Source: Edolisoma coerulescens | Taxonomy: Eukaryota > Chordata > Aves > Passeriformes > Campephagidae | NCBI GenBank assembly: GCA_013397115.1 | Contig: VWZW01000500.1 | Location: forward strand, 1,256,865 to 1,320,864 | Direction: 5' to 3' | Length of the DNA stretch: 64,000 bases | Part shown: piece after piece, positions 1 through 14,100 of the stretch | How the letters are laid out: each line of letters begins with the position of its first letter | How positions within the stretch are numbered: position 1 is the first letter of the stretch | The notes under the pieces: model-generated | The model's database searches: none | What the model was told of the DNA's origin: nothing | The model's input: the letters and a program-made list of their open reading frames with translations, nothing else | Translations under genes and position numbers: made by a program

Positions 1-3000
1 AACTTGCTTTATTCCCATTTTATAAGGATTAATTATACTCAGAAAAAGCTCTCAAATAGCAAACAGAAAAGGAAACCAGATGTTGCAGAGTTATTTAACC
101 AGTGTTATTTGCAGACAAATATTTAAGCTATGTGATTTAATTTTTTGTGGAACCTTTAGAAGCTGGCTAGTGAGTGAATAAAACATCCACAGTGTATGTG
201 AAAACATATTTTACCTGATAGTATCATTTTTTCACCTAACTATTACAGGTAAATACTTTTTCAGTTCTTGGCAACAAATTTGCAAAAGTATTTGATTAGA
301 ACAGGAACAATCCCCAAGGCATATTGTGTATGGAGTCATAATTTATAAATAGGCTTTTGTTGCATAAAGCACAGTCGTGCATTTCCAACAGTTTTGGTTT
401 TCTGTGCACTATTGAAATGGTGTAGTGATAAAACTTTGTGCAAATTTGTTTTTCTTATAGATGCAGAATCAAATAATGAATCTTTAGAACAAGCAAGTGA
501 ATTCATCATCTGAACACAAATATTTATCTATGTTTCAATGAGACCAAGCTTCACTTCTGGAAATGGTGTTTTGCAAAACAGATGAGGGCAATTTCTGTTT
601 TAGCAATGGTTTGTATAGGCAGTTAAAGGCATGTTTAAAAGGTGGCATATGTTCCTAAAACTGATCTATTTTAACTAATTTTCATGTCATTTAGTACCTG
701 TAAGATTTGTAAGACATAGTTCTAAAGTATGGAAGCTTCCTGTTTTAGGCTTTATAGGACAAACAAGAATATCAGTTTCTGTTCTTTTTCATCATTTCTA
801 CACTCTTGATATCCAAGAAATCCTGAGCTGTGCTATCTCCCCGAATTTGTCTTCCAGTTTTCTTCTTGAGTACTGAGAGCTTTTCTTCTGCCAGCCCCTC
901 CTGTCAAAGACAATCTGCCTCATGTCATCAAGAGAAATTTTCTAATTGAAAAATGTTTCAATATTCCAGTTACCAATATTTCAACACTTGCATGGATATG
1001 CCTCATGTTCAACTTTGTCTACCTAATTCAAGGAAGCACCTTATCCTTATTTTCCTAGATTTGCTCTTTTAAAATTTTGCATTCAGGATTTCAGTGTCTC
1101 CTTTCTTAGAGCCTCTAGTGACTCTTCATGTTCTTATCTCCTTTCCCTCTACAGCCTTTCCCAGCTGCAGGATTCCTTCCAGGGTTTCAGGCTCATTTGA
1201 TTTATTTTCAAGCCTATCTCCAGCCTCTTTTCCCTTCTTCCCTCATTACTAACTTGCAGGCTCTTCAAACCCTCTTTTTCCAAACTTAAAACCTCACTTT
1301 CCTGGGTTACATCATTTCTCCTGTCTCTGTATCCTTTTCCTACTGATCTCCAGTGGCCACAACTTCTGCCACAGTTGTGTTACAGAAATTTCCACTGTTC
1401 TCTTCTGACCTTACAATTTCTTGTTATTTGGTCTGTGCAAGTGCTCAGCTTGATGGACTTTGCACTGAACATACTCAGAAAAAAGAAAATATGTAGTTGC
1501 TGTCATCAGAGATGATAATAATCTGTTCCTATTTTTAAAATACCATTTCCTGTTTATGGGAACCCATTATTGCTGACAGGTTATTGCAGAGAGGCATCAT
1601 TCTTAAATATGCATCCATTTTTAAGAAGTTTCTGCCTGGTTTTTTTACTCTATGCAAGATTGTTTGCTTTATGTAACTATTTCCCTCGTCTAAATGTAAC
1701 TTGCAGGATGTGGTGATAAACGTTAAATGGTTCTTGTAAAACTCTTACCTTGTCAGTCTCAAGGTTTAGTGAAACACCAATGTTTCCATTCGATCCCAGC
1801 ACTGAGGAATGCCCAGCTTTCATCACAACAGAGTTGCTTAGTTCTGTAAAAGTCTAAATACTCTCCCTTGGGAGATATCTTGCTGTCACCTGCTCCTAAA
1901 TTGAAAATTGTATGTTCAGCCAAATGTTGGGGGGGTTGTTTTTTAAGAAAAGCATCTTTTTTTTTCTAACAGACATCTTTGATGTGGGACTGAGTCCCTT
2001 CAATGTGAAATAAATCAAAACCTGAGAAGCTATTAAGCAACCCTTTAGTTTAAATATATCCAGATAACCAAAAAAATGTTCCATCCTGCCGTCTTTCTTT
2101 CTTTCTTTCTCTCTTCAAGATGTGTAGATTGTCAGACAAACAGTTCTGTTGGCTACATCATGAGCTTCTAATCACCAGCACTTCTGTTGATGAATAAAAT
2201 GTAGTGCTAGATAAATTTTTTTAGAACACATTCTCAGTCTAAATATTTAGAAACATTTATCTTGAACAAGAGGTGTAACCATCAAAGTCAGTGAGTTAAT
2301 GTCATTCAGCATAAAATGTCATCAGGGAGCTGAATGTTTCTCATCTTGCCTAACCAATTAACAGAATCAATTTAACTCATAATGTCAGAAAACCCTTATA
2401 ACTGTATAGTGTAAATACAGCCTTGATTTACTTGTGCATAAGAACTGTTGTCATATTCACAAAGGTGCATTTGGCTTATGCCTAAACAAGAACTTTTTTT
2501 TTTTAATAAGGCCATGATTATGTTTAAGAAACATAAGATGTAGGGCCAAATCAGATTTTGCTCGAAAGGAATGAAGGAATGCATAAATAAATGTATTAGT
2601 ACCTAGTTGAACAATATTGTTTTGAATTCTGTAGGGTTTTTTTTAAATAATGGTTGAGAATATTAGCAGGTAGGCTCTTCCAGTAGGTATGGCTCCTTAG
2701 GATGAAAAAGGAGCATGAGGGAAATATTACAGGACTAGAAAAAAAATTGTGCAGAGAACCAGAGACAGAAAGGAGGAAAGAGATCTTAAAGTGTTTTACA
2801 TTTATTTTCCTAGTCCTTGTACAGCCAAGACACCCCAAAATAAAAACACTACAGAAAGCTCATGGGAGCCTGAGGTGTATTGTAACTCTGAAATCTTAAT
2901 CTGTGCACCTTAAAACAGAAAACATCTTGAAATATTCTGCCTAGAAACCTATGGAATAACAAGAGTTGGTCATCTGGGCTCCAAGTTCTCCCGTTGGTAC

Positions 3001-6000
3001 AGACCTCTTATTTTTCTGTCTTCCTAATGTGACAGTGGTATGTCCATTTGGCTGGGGAACATTTCTCTTTTTAGAAACAACCTATAACACTTTTTCTGCT
3101 TCTTTTCTTCCCGCAAATTTTTTCACTTCTGACACTACAAGTTCTTAATTGCTTAGACTTTGTTTTTAAAACAAGAAGTAATTCTGTTGTCAATGGATGC
3201 TACCCTGCTGGCACTGGGCTGTGCATTATTGGTGGCCTTTTGATGCAGCATCAGACACCTAAATCTTAGGCGTCTCTTCCTGATATTAGAAAAATGCCAA
3301 TTAAAGAGGTGATGATTGAGGAAGACCTAATTAACAGAGGTCTCATCATGGAACTAAGATATAACATAGATTTATCTTTCTGCCTTCCCTCCCCTTCAGA
3401 TTGCAGACACAGATATAAAACTTAAATTGTCACAAGGTGCAAAGTGATTTACAGAGGGAGTTGTGTGTCCAGGCTAAGAATATCCACAGATTTGATAGCC
3501 ACAGCAGATACTCTGTAATTCTGGACAGAACATTCTTATATGCCTAGTTAACAGAGCTGCTGTCAGTCCTTGTCTTTATGTCTTTGAACATGAGGTATAA
3601 GGAAAAAATCCTGTTAAGGGATTTTTACCTTAGTTTTGATCAATTATTTGCTACAGGGGCTCAGAAATGGGAAAGTAGTGGAAAAATATGTCTACGTTAT
3701 CCCATGTTCAAAATACTGGTCAGATAATGAACAAATAAGTATGACTTGATATTTTCTTTATATATTATGAATTTATAAAATGGGGAAGAGTGAGGAAAAT
3801 AATAAATGCTAAAATGTAGATGACATCTATTCTTGTGAGTACAGTGGACTTTGCTCCCAAAGCTAGCAGGTCTCAGATGATTTTGTGCTAGGTTGCTCGT
3901 TAAATGAAACAAGTGTCTGCTCAGCCCACCTATGGACCAAGAGGTCACTGCGTTATGTAGGATACGAAAATATGTATTTATCTGTGATCCTGATAGTGCA
4001 AAATTGTGGGTTGGAGTATGCAAACAAGGCCTGCATGTTTGTCTGTGCAGCAAGCAGGGGTGGTTTGTGTTTGTGTGTGTGTACACAAACATGTTCATTT
4101 GTGTACACATACCGACTGAACAAGCAGAGACAACACCGTGCAAAGAGCTGTTGGAACTCGTTTCCAGGTTCCAACCCTGTTTACAGCCTCTGGGCATTAT
4201 TTTAATGTAAATAACAAACGGGAAGGCAAAGATCTCCACTACAGTTCCTTATTTAGGGCATTTTTCACGCTGCTTTATAATATGGTAAATTTAGTTCCAT
4301 GGTGGACAGCACAGGACAGGACATGGCTGATGTGCCAGCTTCCAGTTTGACAGCTGTTGTTGGATTGCATTGGGGTTTCGAGAAGTCAAGTCCAAAGCTT
4401 GCTCTATTTTGTCAGATATTCAGATTTCCTACTATCTAATATCTTTTTTTCCTAGTTCATTTTGACTGTATTTATTTTTTTTTCCCAGTTTTTCCTTTCT
4501 GTTATTTATGCAAGTCAGAACTTCAGCACCTCCCCTTATCCTCATACTGAGAGATTTACTCTTCCTATAGAGAACTGAGAATCTGTTTTATACATATACA
4601 CCCATATAGGATTTCTCTGATCACTGAAGCCTTGATTCTTCCAGCCAGTATTATACTCCTCACGACCTGACATACAGAATCAATATCTGTAATTTTAAGC
4701 AACGTTTTCAGTAATTACTATTTATTCAGTACAGAATGTGCAGAAATGTTTCATCAGTCAGACCTAAGCCTTTTAACTTGCTTATCCTAAATAAAACAGT
4801 TAATAAAAAGTGAATCTTGGTGATAGCCCAAGGAGGGTCCATTTTATATGAGTTTCTCCTCCACTGTACATAAGGTCTGATACAAGCCTGTTACAAGGTT
4901 CCAGGGATTGCACATCTTTTAATAAAGAAATGTGAAGGGAATTTTAAAGGACTCTCTAGAGTAACTGGTTCATCAATTAATTAGAATTTATCAGCAATGA
5001 AAAACTTGCTGTATAATTGTTACTTAATATTTGTAAATGTATTGGATACAAAATGCCCATGCATGAAATGCATTTATATGTATTTAGTGTTGAGTCTACG
5101 TCTAGCTTACGTGTATTTCAAGATTTGGGAGTAATACAGAGTTTAGTAATTGTTTTTTCTTTCAACCAGAAAAAAAATATAGATTAAAGTTGGCTGAGGT
5201 TGCCGAATTCCTTAGTTACACTTACTTATTTATTAAATCCATTCACAACATGACTTAAGAATATAGTAGTTAAAAAATAAAAAATAGTATTTGGCAGCTT
5301 TAAATTTGTATGAGACCGGGAATGATTTATTGAAGCACTGAAGCAATGCCAATCACAGAGCCATCTAAATCCTTCCCTGCTTTTGTGTCATTCACAAGGA
5401 GAGCACTTATTATCCGTTTTCAATTTCTACTCTGCATTCCTGCTCTATACCCCCAGTTTGGATACAGAGGATCTGGAAATATCCAATGGCAAATCTGAAG
5501 TTTCTTGAAGCTTACAGATTAATTTTTTAATTCCTCATAAATCAGTTAGTAATTATTAATATTGCAGCATGAAACCAAGCATTAAGAGAGTATCTGAATT
5601 ATAAAATACAAGAAATTTAGTGGTACATGAGTTGCATTCTTTCTTTCTGGGCAGAAGGGCCTAGCGTGACTATCGAAGCTCAGTGGTGTGTGACTCCCAA
5701 TAAGCACTCTGTCAAATGCATGAGCAGCTCTGCTGTGCTGTGGGGATGGAGCTGCTGAACAGTCAGCAGTGAGCTAAAGGACATCCCTTCAAAAGCTTTT
5801 AACTTAGCACTACCACAGGGTATGTAGTTAATAACAAAAACAGCTGCCTAGGCATTCTTGGGTGCCATAATTAAACTGATAAATCTGCAGTGACAGATAT
5901 CTGTGATGAAGGGATCTGCCATTAGTGGATTTTTTTCTTTAGTGATCATCTGTGTATCCATAGCATCTGGCTGAAGAATAAAGCGCCACGCTTAAAATCC

Positions 6001-7680
6001 AATTGGCATTTTTTATGAAGGTAAAAAAGAGCTGTATTTTGGTTTAGTACTTTTTTAGGAAATATTTTCAAACAGCAAAATTGGTAGTTTTCCCTACCTT
6101 TTTGGTAAACTGAATAGCAAAAATCGTGACCAGTGTTAGTTTTGTCATCACCAATCCGTGCAGCAAATGTACGAACATAGAACAAGTTTCTTTTGAAGAA
6201 AAATTACTGCTGTGAATATGACATAAGTAATTGCTGGAAAAATCACTGAATTCTTAGTGTTACGGCTTGGATAGGAGTGTGATTTCTTTTAGCTCCACAA
6301 CTCAACTTTCATTTTAATGGATATAAAATTCTCTGAAGCAAGAACCACGTCCATTATTATAAATTCTTTGCTTATTACCAGATAATTTTCAGATGTCAGC
6401 TGTATTTCCGAGTCCCTATGCAATTGCGAATGTATGGATACAAACTACACTGTTCTGGGTAGAATTTTGGGGACACAGAAGGCTGTGTTCAGTGTATGCA
6501 AGTTTCTATTCCTACTGAACACTCCAAAGGCTCTTTCCTTGAGCAGAATTGAACTGCTGACTGCAGATCAGAGGGTCACGTTCAGATCTTGTGTCCTGGA
6601 AGTTGTCCAGCTTCCAAACAGACACTCATAAATTCAAGGAGTCTGTTCTAATTCTGAGACCGGTTGGAAACTGCAAGTAGCAGATGAGAGCTTGGACTGG
6701 CTCATGGGGAAATATGATATGCAAAGAACAAACACATTATCTTGAGATTACTTTAGTTAACCAAAACCCACTGGAAATGTTCCTTACTTAGTTTGGATTG
6801 TCCACAGTGATGAGGAATTTTCCACAATGGGGATGACTGCTTTTGCTAACGGGCTCTGTCAATGTTAATATCTGGGTTTGGGTTGCTTGGGGTTTTTTTT
6901 TGGATAGGAGTTTCTTCTGTTGCAAAGATAATTAGCGATTAAGTATATTGTAGTAACAACTGTAGTAAATTATGATAGAAATGTTAACAAAACTTTATTT
7001 TAGCAGGTGTTTATATCTAGATTATGGACCATACAGATTTTGGTCTTTCTCTAATTGCTGTATAAAGCAGAAGGACGAATAGAGATGGGGTTTTATTTTA
7101 AAATTTCCCTATTCTTTAATGATAAATCAGTGCTGCTTTTGGAGAGGGTTTTTTGAGTATTTTGAGGGAGAATTGCTTTCAACCCGTGTTCCTTATTGTC
7201 ATGGATCAATCTGGTGTATATTTTACAAATCTTTCTTCATTGGTGGTCATTACAAACTATTTTCACTTTCTTCTTGTTATGATATGTAACAAATTAAGAA
7301 AGTAAATGCCTTCGGCTAGATGGAAATCTGTAATAAGTCATCATCCATACATCATAAATGCTATGCTCGTGGTTCAGAAACCCTGTGGAAATTCTGGCCT
7401 GAAGTATTTTGGGAACTGTTTCCAAAATCTGCTGTGCTCTTTTCTTCTTCCAGATTAGTGGTTTCTCTCAGAGCGCAGGTTAACTTTCTAATTTTTTTTC
7501 CAGTTCTCCGCTAAACTAGTGATGTACTTCAAAATTCACTGTGCATGAAAGCAAAGTTTTTATTAATTATTTGTATAAAAAGATAACCAACAACTAAGCT
7601 ATGGGATTACAAATGACAGAGTGTCATTCTTGTTTCCAAAAACAGTCACCCATACAAAAGGTGGGGCAGTGCCAGTTTCA
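1..7680. other. AT-rich non-coding DNA, probable intron
   Basis: No recognisable gene is seen here. The stretch is AT-rich with scattered homopolymers, a short TTTC repeat near 2,093-2,112 and a TG/CA-rich patch near 4,065-4,110. Open frames are short and match no family I know. If the terminal exon at 48.5 kb belongs to a long plus-strand gene, this stretch is upstream intron of it. Two exon-like pairs of splice sites occur: 463-512 on plus, ending in a stop, and 1,749-1,843 on minus. Neither has recognisable homology. Confidence 0.5.
1749..1843 (-). CDS. Candidate internal exon, unrecognised
   Basis: Read on the minus strand, a pyrimidine-containing acceptor ending TTTTACAG lies directly before position 1,843, and a near-consensus donor AAG|GTAAGAG lies at 1,749. 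One frame of three is open across all 95 nt: two leading bases, then 31 complete codons, ending on a codon boundary. The peptide is Ser/Gly/Asn-rich with a Val-Val-Met-Lys-Ala-Gly core and an acidic tail. I do not recognise the protein. About one in five random 95-nt segments stays open in a given frame, so the support is mainly the splice sites. No phase-compatible neighbour with convincing homology was found, so this may be chance. Confidence 0.13.
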
Positions 7681-7689
7681 GAGACTCTA

Positions 7690-8135
7690 ACGTGAGGTGC
7701 AAACTGCAGAGTCTGGGGGAGCAGAACTGCAGGGCTCCAGCTCTTCTGGCCGTGGAGTGTGGGAGCCAAGGAGGTGCCTGCTCTGGATGGTCACTCTTGG
7801 TCACATCTCTGCTGTGCCCTGAGCAGCGGGAGCTGCCACTCCCTGTGCTCTGGCTCGGCTGTGCAGGTGACAGCCCCTCTCTCCATCTCTGCTTCCCAGC
7901 ATTGTCAGCACTGCTGAAGTGCAGGATGCTTTCAGGCCGCTGTGCTCAGGAAAAGCTGGACAGGTGCTGGAGCTGCCTTTTGCTCATGGAGCAGCAGCAG
8001 CAGGAAAATGCAAGTTCCTCTTCCCCTGCCAGGACCCCTGGGTGTGAGGCAGGTCCGTGTGGCACGCGGTTCCCATTGGGATCTCACCAGCCCTGGGCCA
8101 CATGTCCCATGGGAATGTCAGGGAAACACCACCAG
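7690..8135. other. GC-rich, CpG-poor patch
   Basis: This roughly 450-bp patch is rich in CTG, CAG and CCC words and clearly more GC-rich than its AT-rich flanks, but CpG dinucleotides are scarce, so it is not a CpG island. Several frames are open simply because stop codons are rare at this composition. No splice sites or protein motifs convince me of a gene. Confidence 0.5.
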
Positions 8136-8139
8136 TAAA

Positions 8140-11100
8140 GTGATGGAAAACTAATCATCTGGTTTGCCTGTACGTCTGAGAGATTGCTTTGTAAGCAGTG
8201 TGACATCTTGCTGTGGGTGTTAGAATACTTGTGACATTCTGTAAGTGAAGAGCTGTGTGTGGGTGACACCATGGCTGAGATGTTGTACCTCAGCACTGCC
8301 CCTGATTGCCTGCACAAGTGTCTCTGTGTGTGTGGGGCTTTCAGGCTCTTGTAGAAAAGTGCCTGGGCACACAGATAAGAGGGAGATCTGCTTCCTTTTC
8401 CTAGGACTCGGTATTTGTTGCTAGTTTGGGCCTCAGTGTCCTCTCATGTATAAAAATTATCTCTATATGGGGATAATTAGGAACATTTTTGTTGAAAAAT
8501 TGAAATTTGTTTCCAAAAAAATGTTTTGAAGGATGTGATACAGTGTGCAAATTCAGGTCAGACTTGGCGAACAGATGTGCGCTTTCTTTGAAAATGAGGG
8601 TTTTTTTGGAAAGTTTTAAACATTTGTTTGTTCTGTAGATGAGGCAAGTTAGGATGAATTCATAGACCAGCACAGCAGGTTTTTTACCACAGCGTAGAAC
8701 CTCGTGTGCACAAACCAGCATATACTTTTGCATTTTTTTCTTTTATAATATGTCTAACTTTGCTGCATGTTTGTATGAATTTACATACATTTCATATACA
8801 TATGGTCTGTCATTTAATTCTCCTCTGCGTCATTACACAAGAATGCCAAAGCTGATTCTAATTGTTCAGCAAACTAAAGGAATTTAGGGAGGTTGCCCAG
8901 AAATTCAACGTTACTTAAATAAAATACATATGTATTTTAAACCTTTTAACAGACACGTTCTCTGCCATACCCCCTTTACTAATATTAAAATAAGACTTAT
9001 CAGCACAAGCTGCATAAGGTTGTGCTGCTGGAGCCAAATCCTGGGATCAGCATCCAGGCCACGAGCCTGCAATCAGTTACACTTATGTTGAACTTCATGC
9101 ACATTTGTCATTCTTTTGAAATCAGCAGGATTATTCACCTCCATAAGACAAGTATGTGTGGAACTGATTCCGTGAGCAGACCCTCCATTTTTATTGGCTT
9201 TGTTATGAACCTGAGAGCAGGAAGAAAAAAGAAAAAATCTGCATTAGGACCACAGAATTTTGCTCCTAGGGATCACAGAGGAGACAAAACTGTGGCACTC
9301 GGGCTGCTGGTGTCAGAGAAGGAGAAAAGGATCACGCAGACGACACGCATGGCCGGTGGTGGGAGGCGTGTTCTGAGGGATAAAAGAGATTATGGAGAAC
9401 AAGAGAGTGGAAAGTTATTCCATTGGTCCCCTGTCTGAGCTGAACCTTTTGAGCTCCTGTGAAAAATCACAAGCACATCACGAAATGGTAGGAATGGTAG
9501 GAAAACAGTAGAAGAAGTGTAGAAGGAAGGATTAGAAGGGACTTTTTTTTTGGTTTGTAAGTTCATAACATCTGTATCTAGTAAATATTTTGATCCCAGA
9601 GTTTCCCAAGCAGTTTAGTTGAACCTGCAGAAGGATGTTTTTTGGCTCATGCTAAATGATAATGTTAATACCATGTAGGAAACATTTTATCTTCCCTAGA
9701 CACTGATTTTTTACATAACTCCTGGAAGTGCTGTATGCAGTTTTCAGAGTCATGTGCAGTAGTTACAGAATCTTGTGTTATCTGTGCCAGTATTTAGCAA
9801 TAAAATTTTAAATGTATGAGCAAATATGATATTAATGATCTGATTTCCTTTGATCCTTGAGGAATTTTTGTTTGCATATTTGGGATTGAGTCTTTTCATA
9901 ATAACATGCATGCCCTCCCTTCACTGCCCAAATAAAAGTCCAATAGCAGCTCTGGGGAGGTTGGGCAGGCTAAATGAAACCTTGTTGTGTTGGATGAACG
10001 TAACTGCTGCAGGTAATTAACGCTTTTCATTTTGAGGAATGAGTTCAAGCACTTGAGGGAATTTGGAACAATATTTTATGTTTTATTCCAACTAGTAATG
10101 TAGAAAGGAAATGAAATAAGACTAATTTTATTTTCCATTTTTGCTGTCTCTCCTCTCTCTCTGTTCTTTCTCTTGTTGAAAAACTATTGTCATTTATGCC
10201 ATTAAAACACGGAATTATTGCCCCCAGACTTTCAGTGAACCACAGCTGTTGACCTTTTTTGTCAAAAGCTTTGAATACAAAGCTACATTGGGAACATTTG
10301 TAGCCTGTGGACCATGACAGTACTGTAGACTTCTCTCCTGTCCTGACAGAAGAGAGTGCCAGAGGGTGTGCTCACATAGTGACTACATTATTTTCTAGCA
10401 ATTGTGGTAAAGATTTCCTTGCTTTGGGTTTTTCTGCCTCCTCTCAAGTGTACAGTCATCCTTCAAACCTATTATACCACCTTCTGAATGCTGTGGCTTT
10501 GTCCCTTAGGCTACATAATCCATTGTGTAAAATGTTTACCAGTCCTGTACAGATATTAAATTAAGCATTGCAGCTTAACATGAAGTGTGTAGATGCTTGA
10601 AGCTGGATTTAAAAGACATCTTGATTTCCTTGCTGTGTAATAGTATATTATATTGAATGGGAAAGAGAGTTAAAAATTAACCTTTTCTAGTAAAAAAAGT
10701 GTTAATTTTCAGTGAAGTCCTTGAATAATAAAATAAAAAATAGTGAATACTAAGCATGTGAAAAATTCAAGATGTCTTCACTTGAAATATGCCATAAACT
10801 CTTTTATTTTTCTGGCTGAATAAAATAAGCACTTGTGAGCAGTGCACACCAGCTGCTGCATCTGTAAGGAAACCAAGTACTTTCCCACAGTACATGCTGT
10901 ATATTTCATTCTTACAGCATTTTATTTTGACAAGTAATCTTCATTCTTCTGCATATGGAGACAAAATTTAGAGGATAAGTAAAAAGTAAAGGTAATATTC
11001 AGTGTTTCACAGTTTCTGTGAATTTAAATAGAGCCATATTTCTGTTGACAAATATGAGCACATGTAAAGCTCTCTTTATAAATACGTCGTCGACGTGTAG

Positions 11101-14100
11101 CATGAAATATCAAGTTTGGTCCTAATTTCTTCCTTCTCTGTGCAGCTGATATTACCTCAGTCTTTCTTCTCTTGTGAGTGTGTGAGGGAAACAGAAAGGG
11201 TGGTAGTGGAATAGAATTCTGCTTTTTTTCTTAGGCTAATTTTCTCAGTGAAACTTGATCTGTCTTGGTAACATTTATGAGACTTTGTGAACAGAGAAGG
11301 AGCAATGTGATGTGAATGCAAAAATCATGCATTTTCAATACAATTCATTAGATTTCACTGCAACTTATATACAAAAAAAAACCCCAAACCAAATCCTTTC
11401 ATAACTGAGGTTTCTAAGCATTACCATAATTGTAAGCATACACTTATTCTAAATAGTCTTCCCTTAGAGAATAAACAGGTACATTTTTTTTGAATCCACA
11501 GTCAAGTCCACTTAGAGGTGCAAGGAACAGAAATTGTTCTTGCAATTCAACTGGTATTTTGAAATTTTTCTGGCAGAAAAGAGGCTGCCTTTCAGAAAAC
11601 TGTTTTCTATACACTTCCCCCTCCCATCCCCCCTTTTCTATAATAGGACAATACACTTCTTTCAGCTGAGCCCCGAAGTTCTTGAATATCCTGAAAATCA
11701 AAATCAGGATTAATGCTGGAAATGTATGCACATATCCCAGAAAGTTTAACCTGTGACCCACAGGCTTCTGGTCACTCCAGATCCCAGGAAACAATGTTAG
11801 GCACATCAGGCCTCAGTGATTAAACAGGAATGTAGGCTCCTTTGCCTTAGGTAAAACCAAAGAACTACAGCAATGTCCAAAAGACTTTGTAGCAAAAAGG
11901 ATGAAGGGTAGCAGCAGGCACTGAAGACATGATTTAAGACCATTTCATCCAATAACCTCTTCTAAATTTACAGCAATTCTACTGGAAGGCCTGAGTGTTT
12001 GAAATGTGTACAGCTAGTTATAATTAGAATACCTGTTGTCCAATTATACTTTTACATCTTATACAAGAGGATAGTAGTTGAGAAGGTAAATGCCATCAAA
12101 TTACCCAAGGGTGTGTGATAAGATGTGGATCTCTGGCTGAGGATGCACTTCAAAGCCCAGGGATGAGCGAGGGTTCCTCAGTGCTGGGACTGATGGGAAA
12201 AGGGAGGAGGAGCATTGGGACATTGGCTCCTGATGCTGATTCTGAACAAAGCACTTACATTGAGTCAGATTTATGGCAGTATTTGAGTAGAAAAAGTACA
12301 TTGTTTCCACTCAAATCCGTCTTGTTTTCCTAATTTAATAGACTGTTATACTAACAAGAGGTACAGATTTCTCCCTTTTCTTTTGGTAGCTGACAGAGTA
12401 TGTCTATTTTATTTTCATTGCAATTGCAGGGAGATTGGCACAAACCCCACTATATGAAAGGAATAAAGTGCTAGTTGAATTTACTGTGGATTCTTTTTAA
12501 TACACTAAGACAAGAAGGGAGGGTATATTCTTTTGTCATTAATGTGATCCTGTCATCCTGCAAAACTATAAACAATTATAATATATAAAAAATAACATGA
12601 GGATTTGTTATGGGACAGCATGGCAGTGGAAATAGGTATGGACTAAGAGGCTAAAGCAGTACATTTAGTAATGCAAGAGGAATCACACAAAGAGCTGAGA
12701 ACTGCAATTCAAACTAACTGGGATCTAGGAAGTGGAGGTCAAATCCAGCTAGGATTTGGAGATCTGAGGGTACCATACCTTTCATATTGGTATTTTTAAA
12801 TTATATTGGTTAGGCAATTAATGTTAATCTCTAGAAACCAAAAAATTAATAAGGCCCAATCTGCTCACTACTGTGTTTTGAAAACAGAAGTTTAAACACA
12901 AGGGTGACCTATTCTTAACATAAATGTCTTTTTTTTTAATTTAGCCAAAACAACCCTGTTCAACACACTTATTTTTGGCTGTTATTTCATTCAAAGTCTT
13001 GATAATATGAAAGGGGCAAGTGTCTTCCTGAGCTGAACTGTCAGGGATCCTTCCATCACCACCTGTTGCCCAAGGCTGCTTTGTCCCAGCCCAGGCTGTC
13101 CTGTGCTTGGCATCCTTACATAAAAATTGTCTTCCTTCAACTCTTTTGACAGGGATTTTTAAAAAACTACTTCTGTCTGAAAGCACAGGATGGCCAGTCT
13201 TCCTCCTCTCTGAGGTTCTTTCCCATGACTCTCTCCTATGTCACAATTTTCTTCTGTTTTTTGAATAAATATCCATTATCTCCCAACTGCCACTTTTTTC
13301 TACAGATGGCTTTCTGTGACCCAAAAGTGCTTGCAAGAGACCTTGGTAGAGTATAACTCCACTGGGCATGGCCTTATTTTGGGGAGGAACTCAGAAGTCC
13401 AGGAACACAGGTCAGAAAAAAGGCTGAATTGCTGAGTCCTGCAAAGGTGGGGTTTCCTGTGCAGAGCAGGGTACAGCAAACATGGGAGAACTTGCAATGG
13501 TGAGGGCAGAGCAGGAAAAGGTGTGAGAGAAAGAGGAATCCAGAGTTTAAGATTTCTATGACTGCGTGAGATGGGAGATTTCAACCCGTGCTCTTGTTAC
13601 CTAAGTGCATTCATTACTTTGTTGTGCATTTCATCTCCTGAATCTTTTCAAGGTGATCTTTATCACCTTTTTAAGTACATTTTTTTTCTGAGAAAAGGAG
13701 TCTCTGTATCCAGAAAGAAAAAAATGTCTTACTGCTATTACTGAAGTTTGTGGGAGGAAAAAAATTATTAGAGCCTTGTTTGTGAAACACAGGGTTAAAT
13801 TTTTGAGGTCATATGGGGGATGTTAAACACTGACAAATATCCCAACTCAGATGTGCCTCTCCACTTTGCACTCAGTGTTCTCTTTTGCATCCCAAACTTG
13901 AGCTTTATCAGGGAATTACTATGTTGTGTTATTTTGTTACTGTGCTAATATCAGAAGCACATCAAGGCAAAAGAATTTTTTAGAAAGAAATTAGAAGAGA
14001 CTGTAAAGTTCAAGACAATGATCAATCTTTAAGGACAAAATTTTAATAATAAAAATAAGAAAATAAGTCTCTCTGGAAGAAATAGGAAACAAGTAGGAAC

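Noticed and set aside
463..512. Plus-strand acceptor TTTTTCTTATAG followed by a short frame ending in TGA, resembling a last exon
   Set aside because: Only 16 codons, no good poly(A) arrangement downstream, product unrecognised.
5946..6185. Minus-strand frame with an AAAAAG|GTAGGG donor and an acceptor-like site near 6,190
   Set aside because: Acceptor is weak, an in-frame stop lies just upstream, and the peptide matches nothing known.
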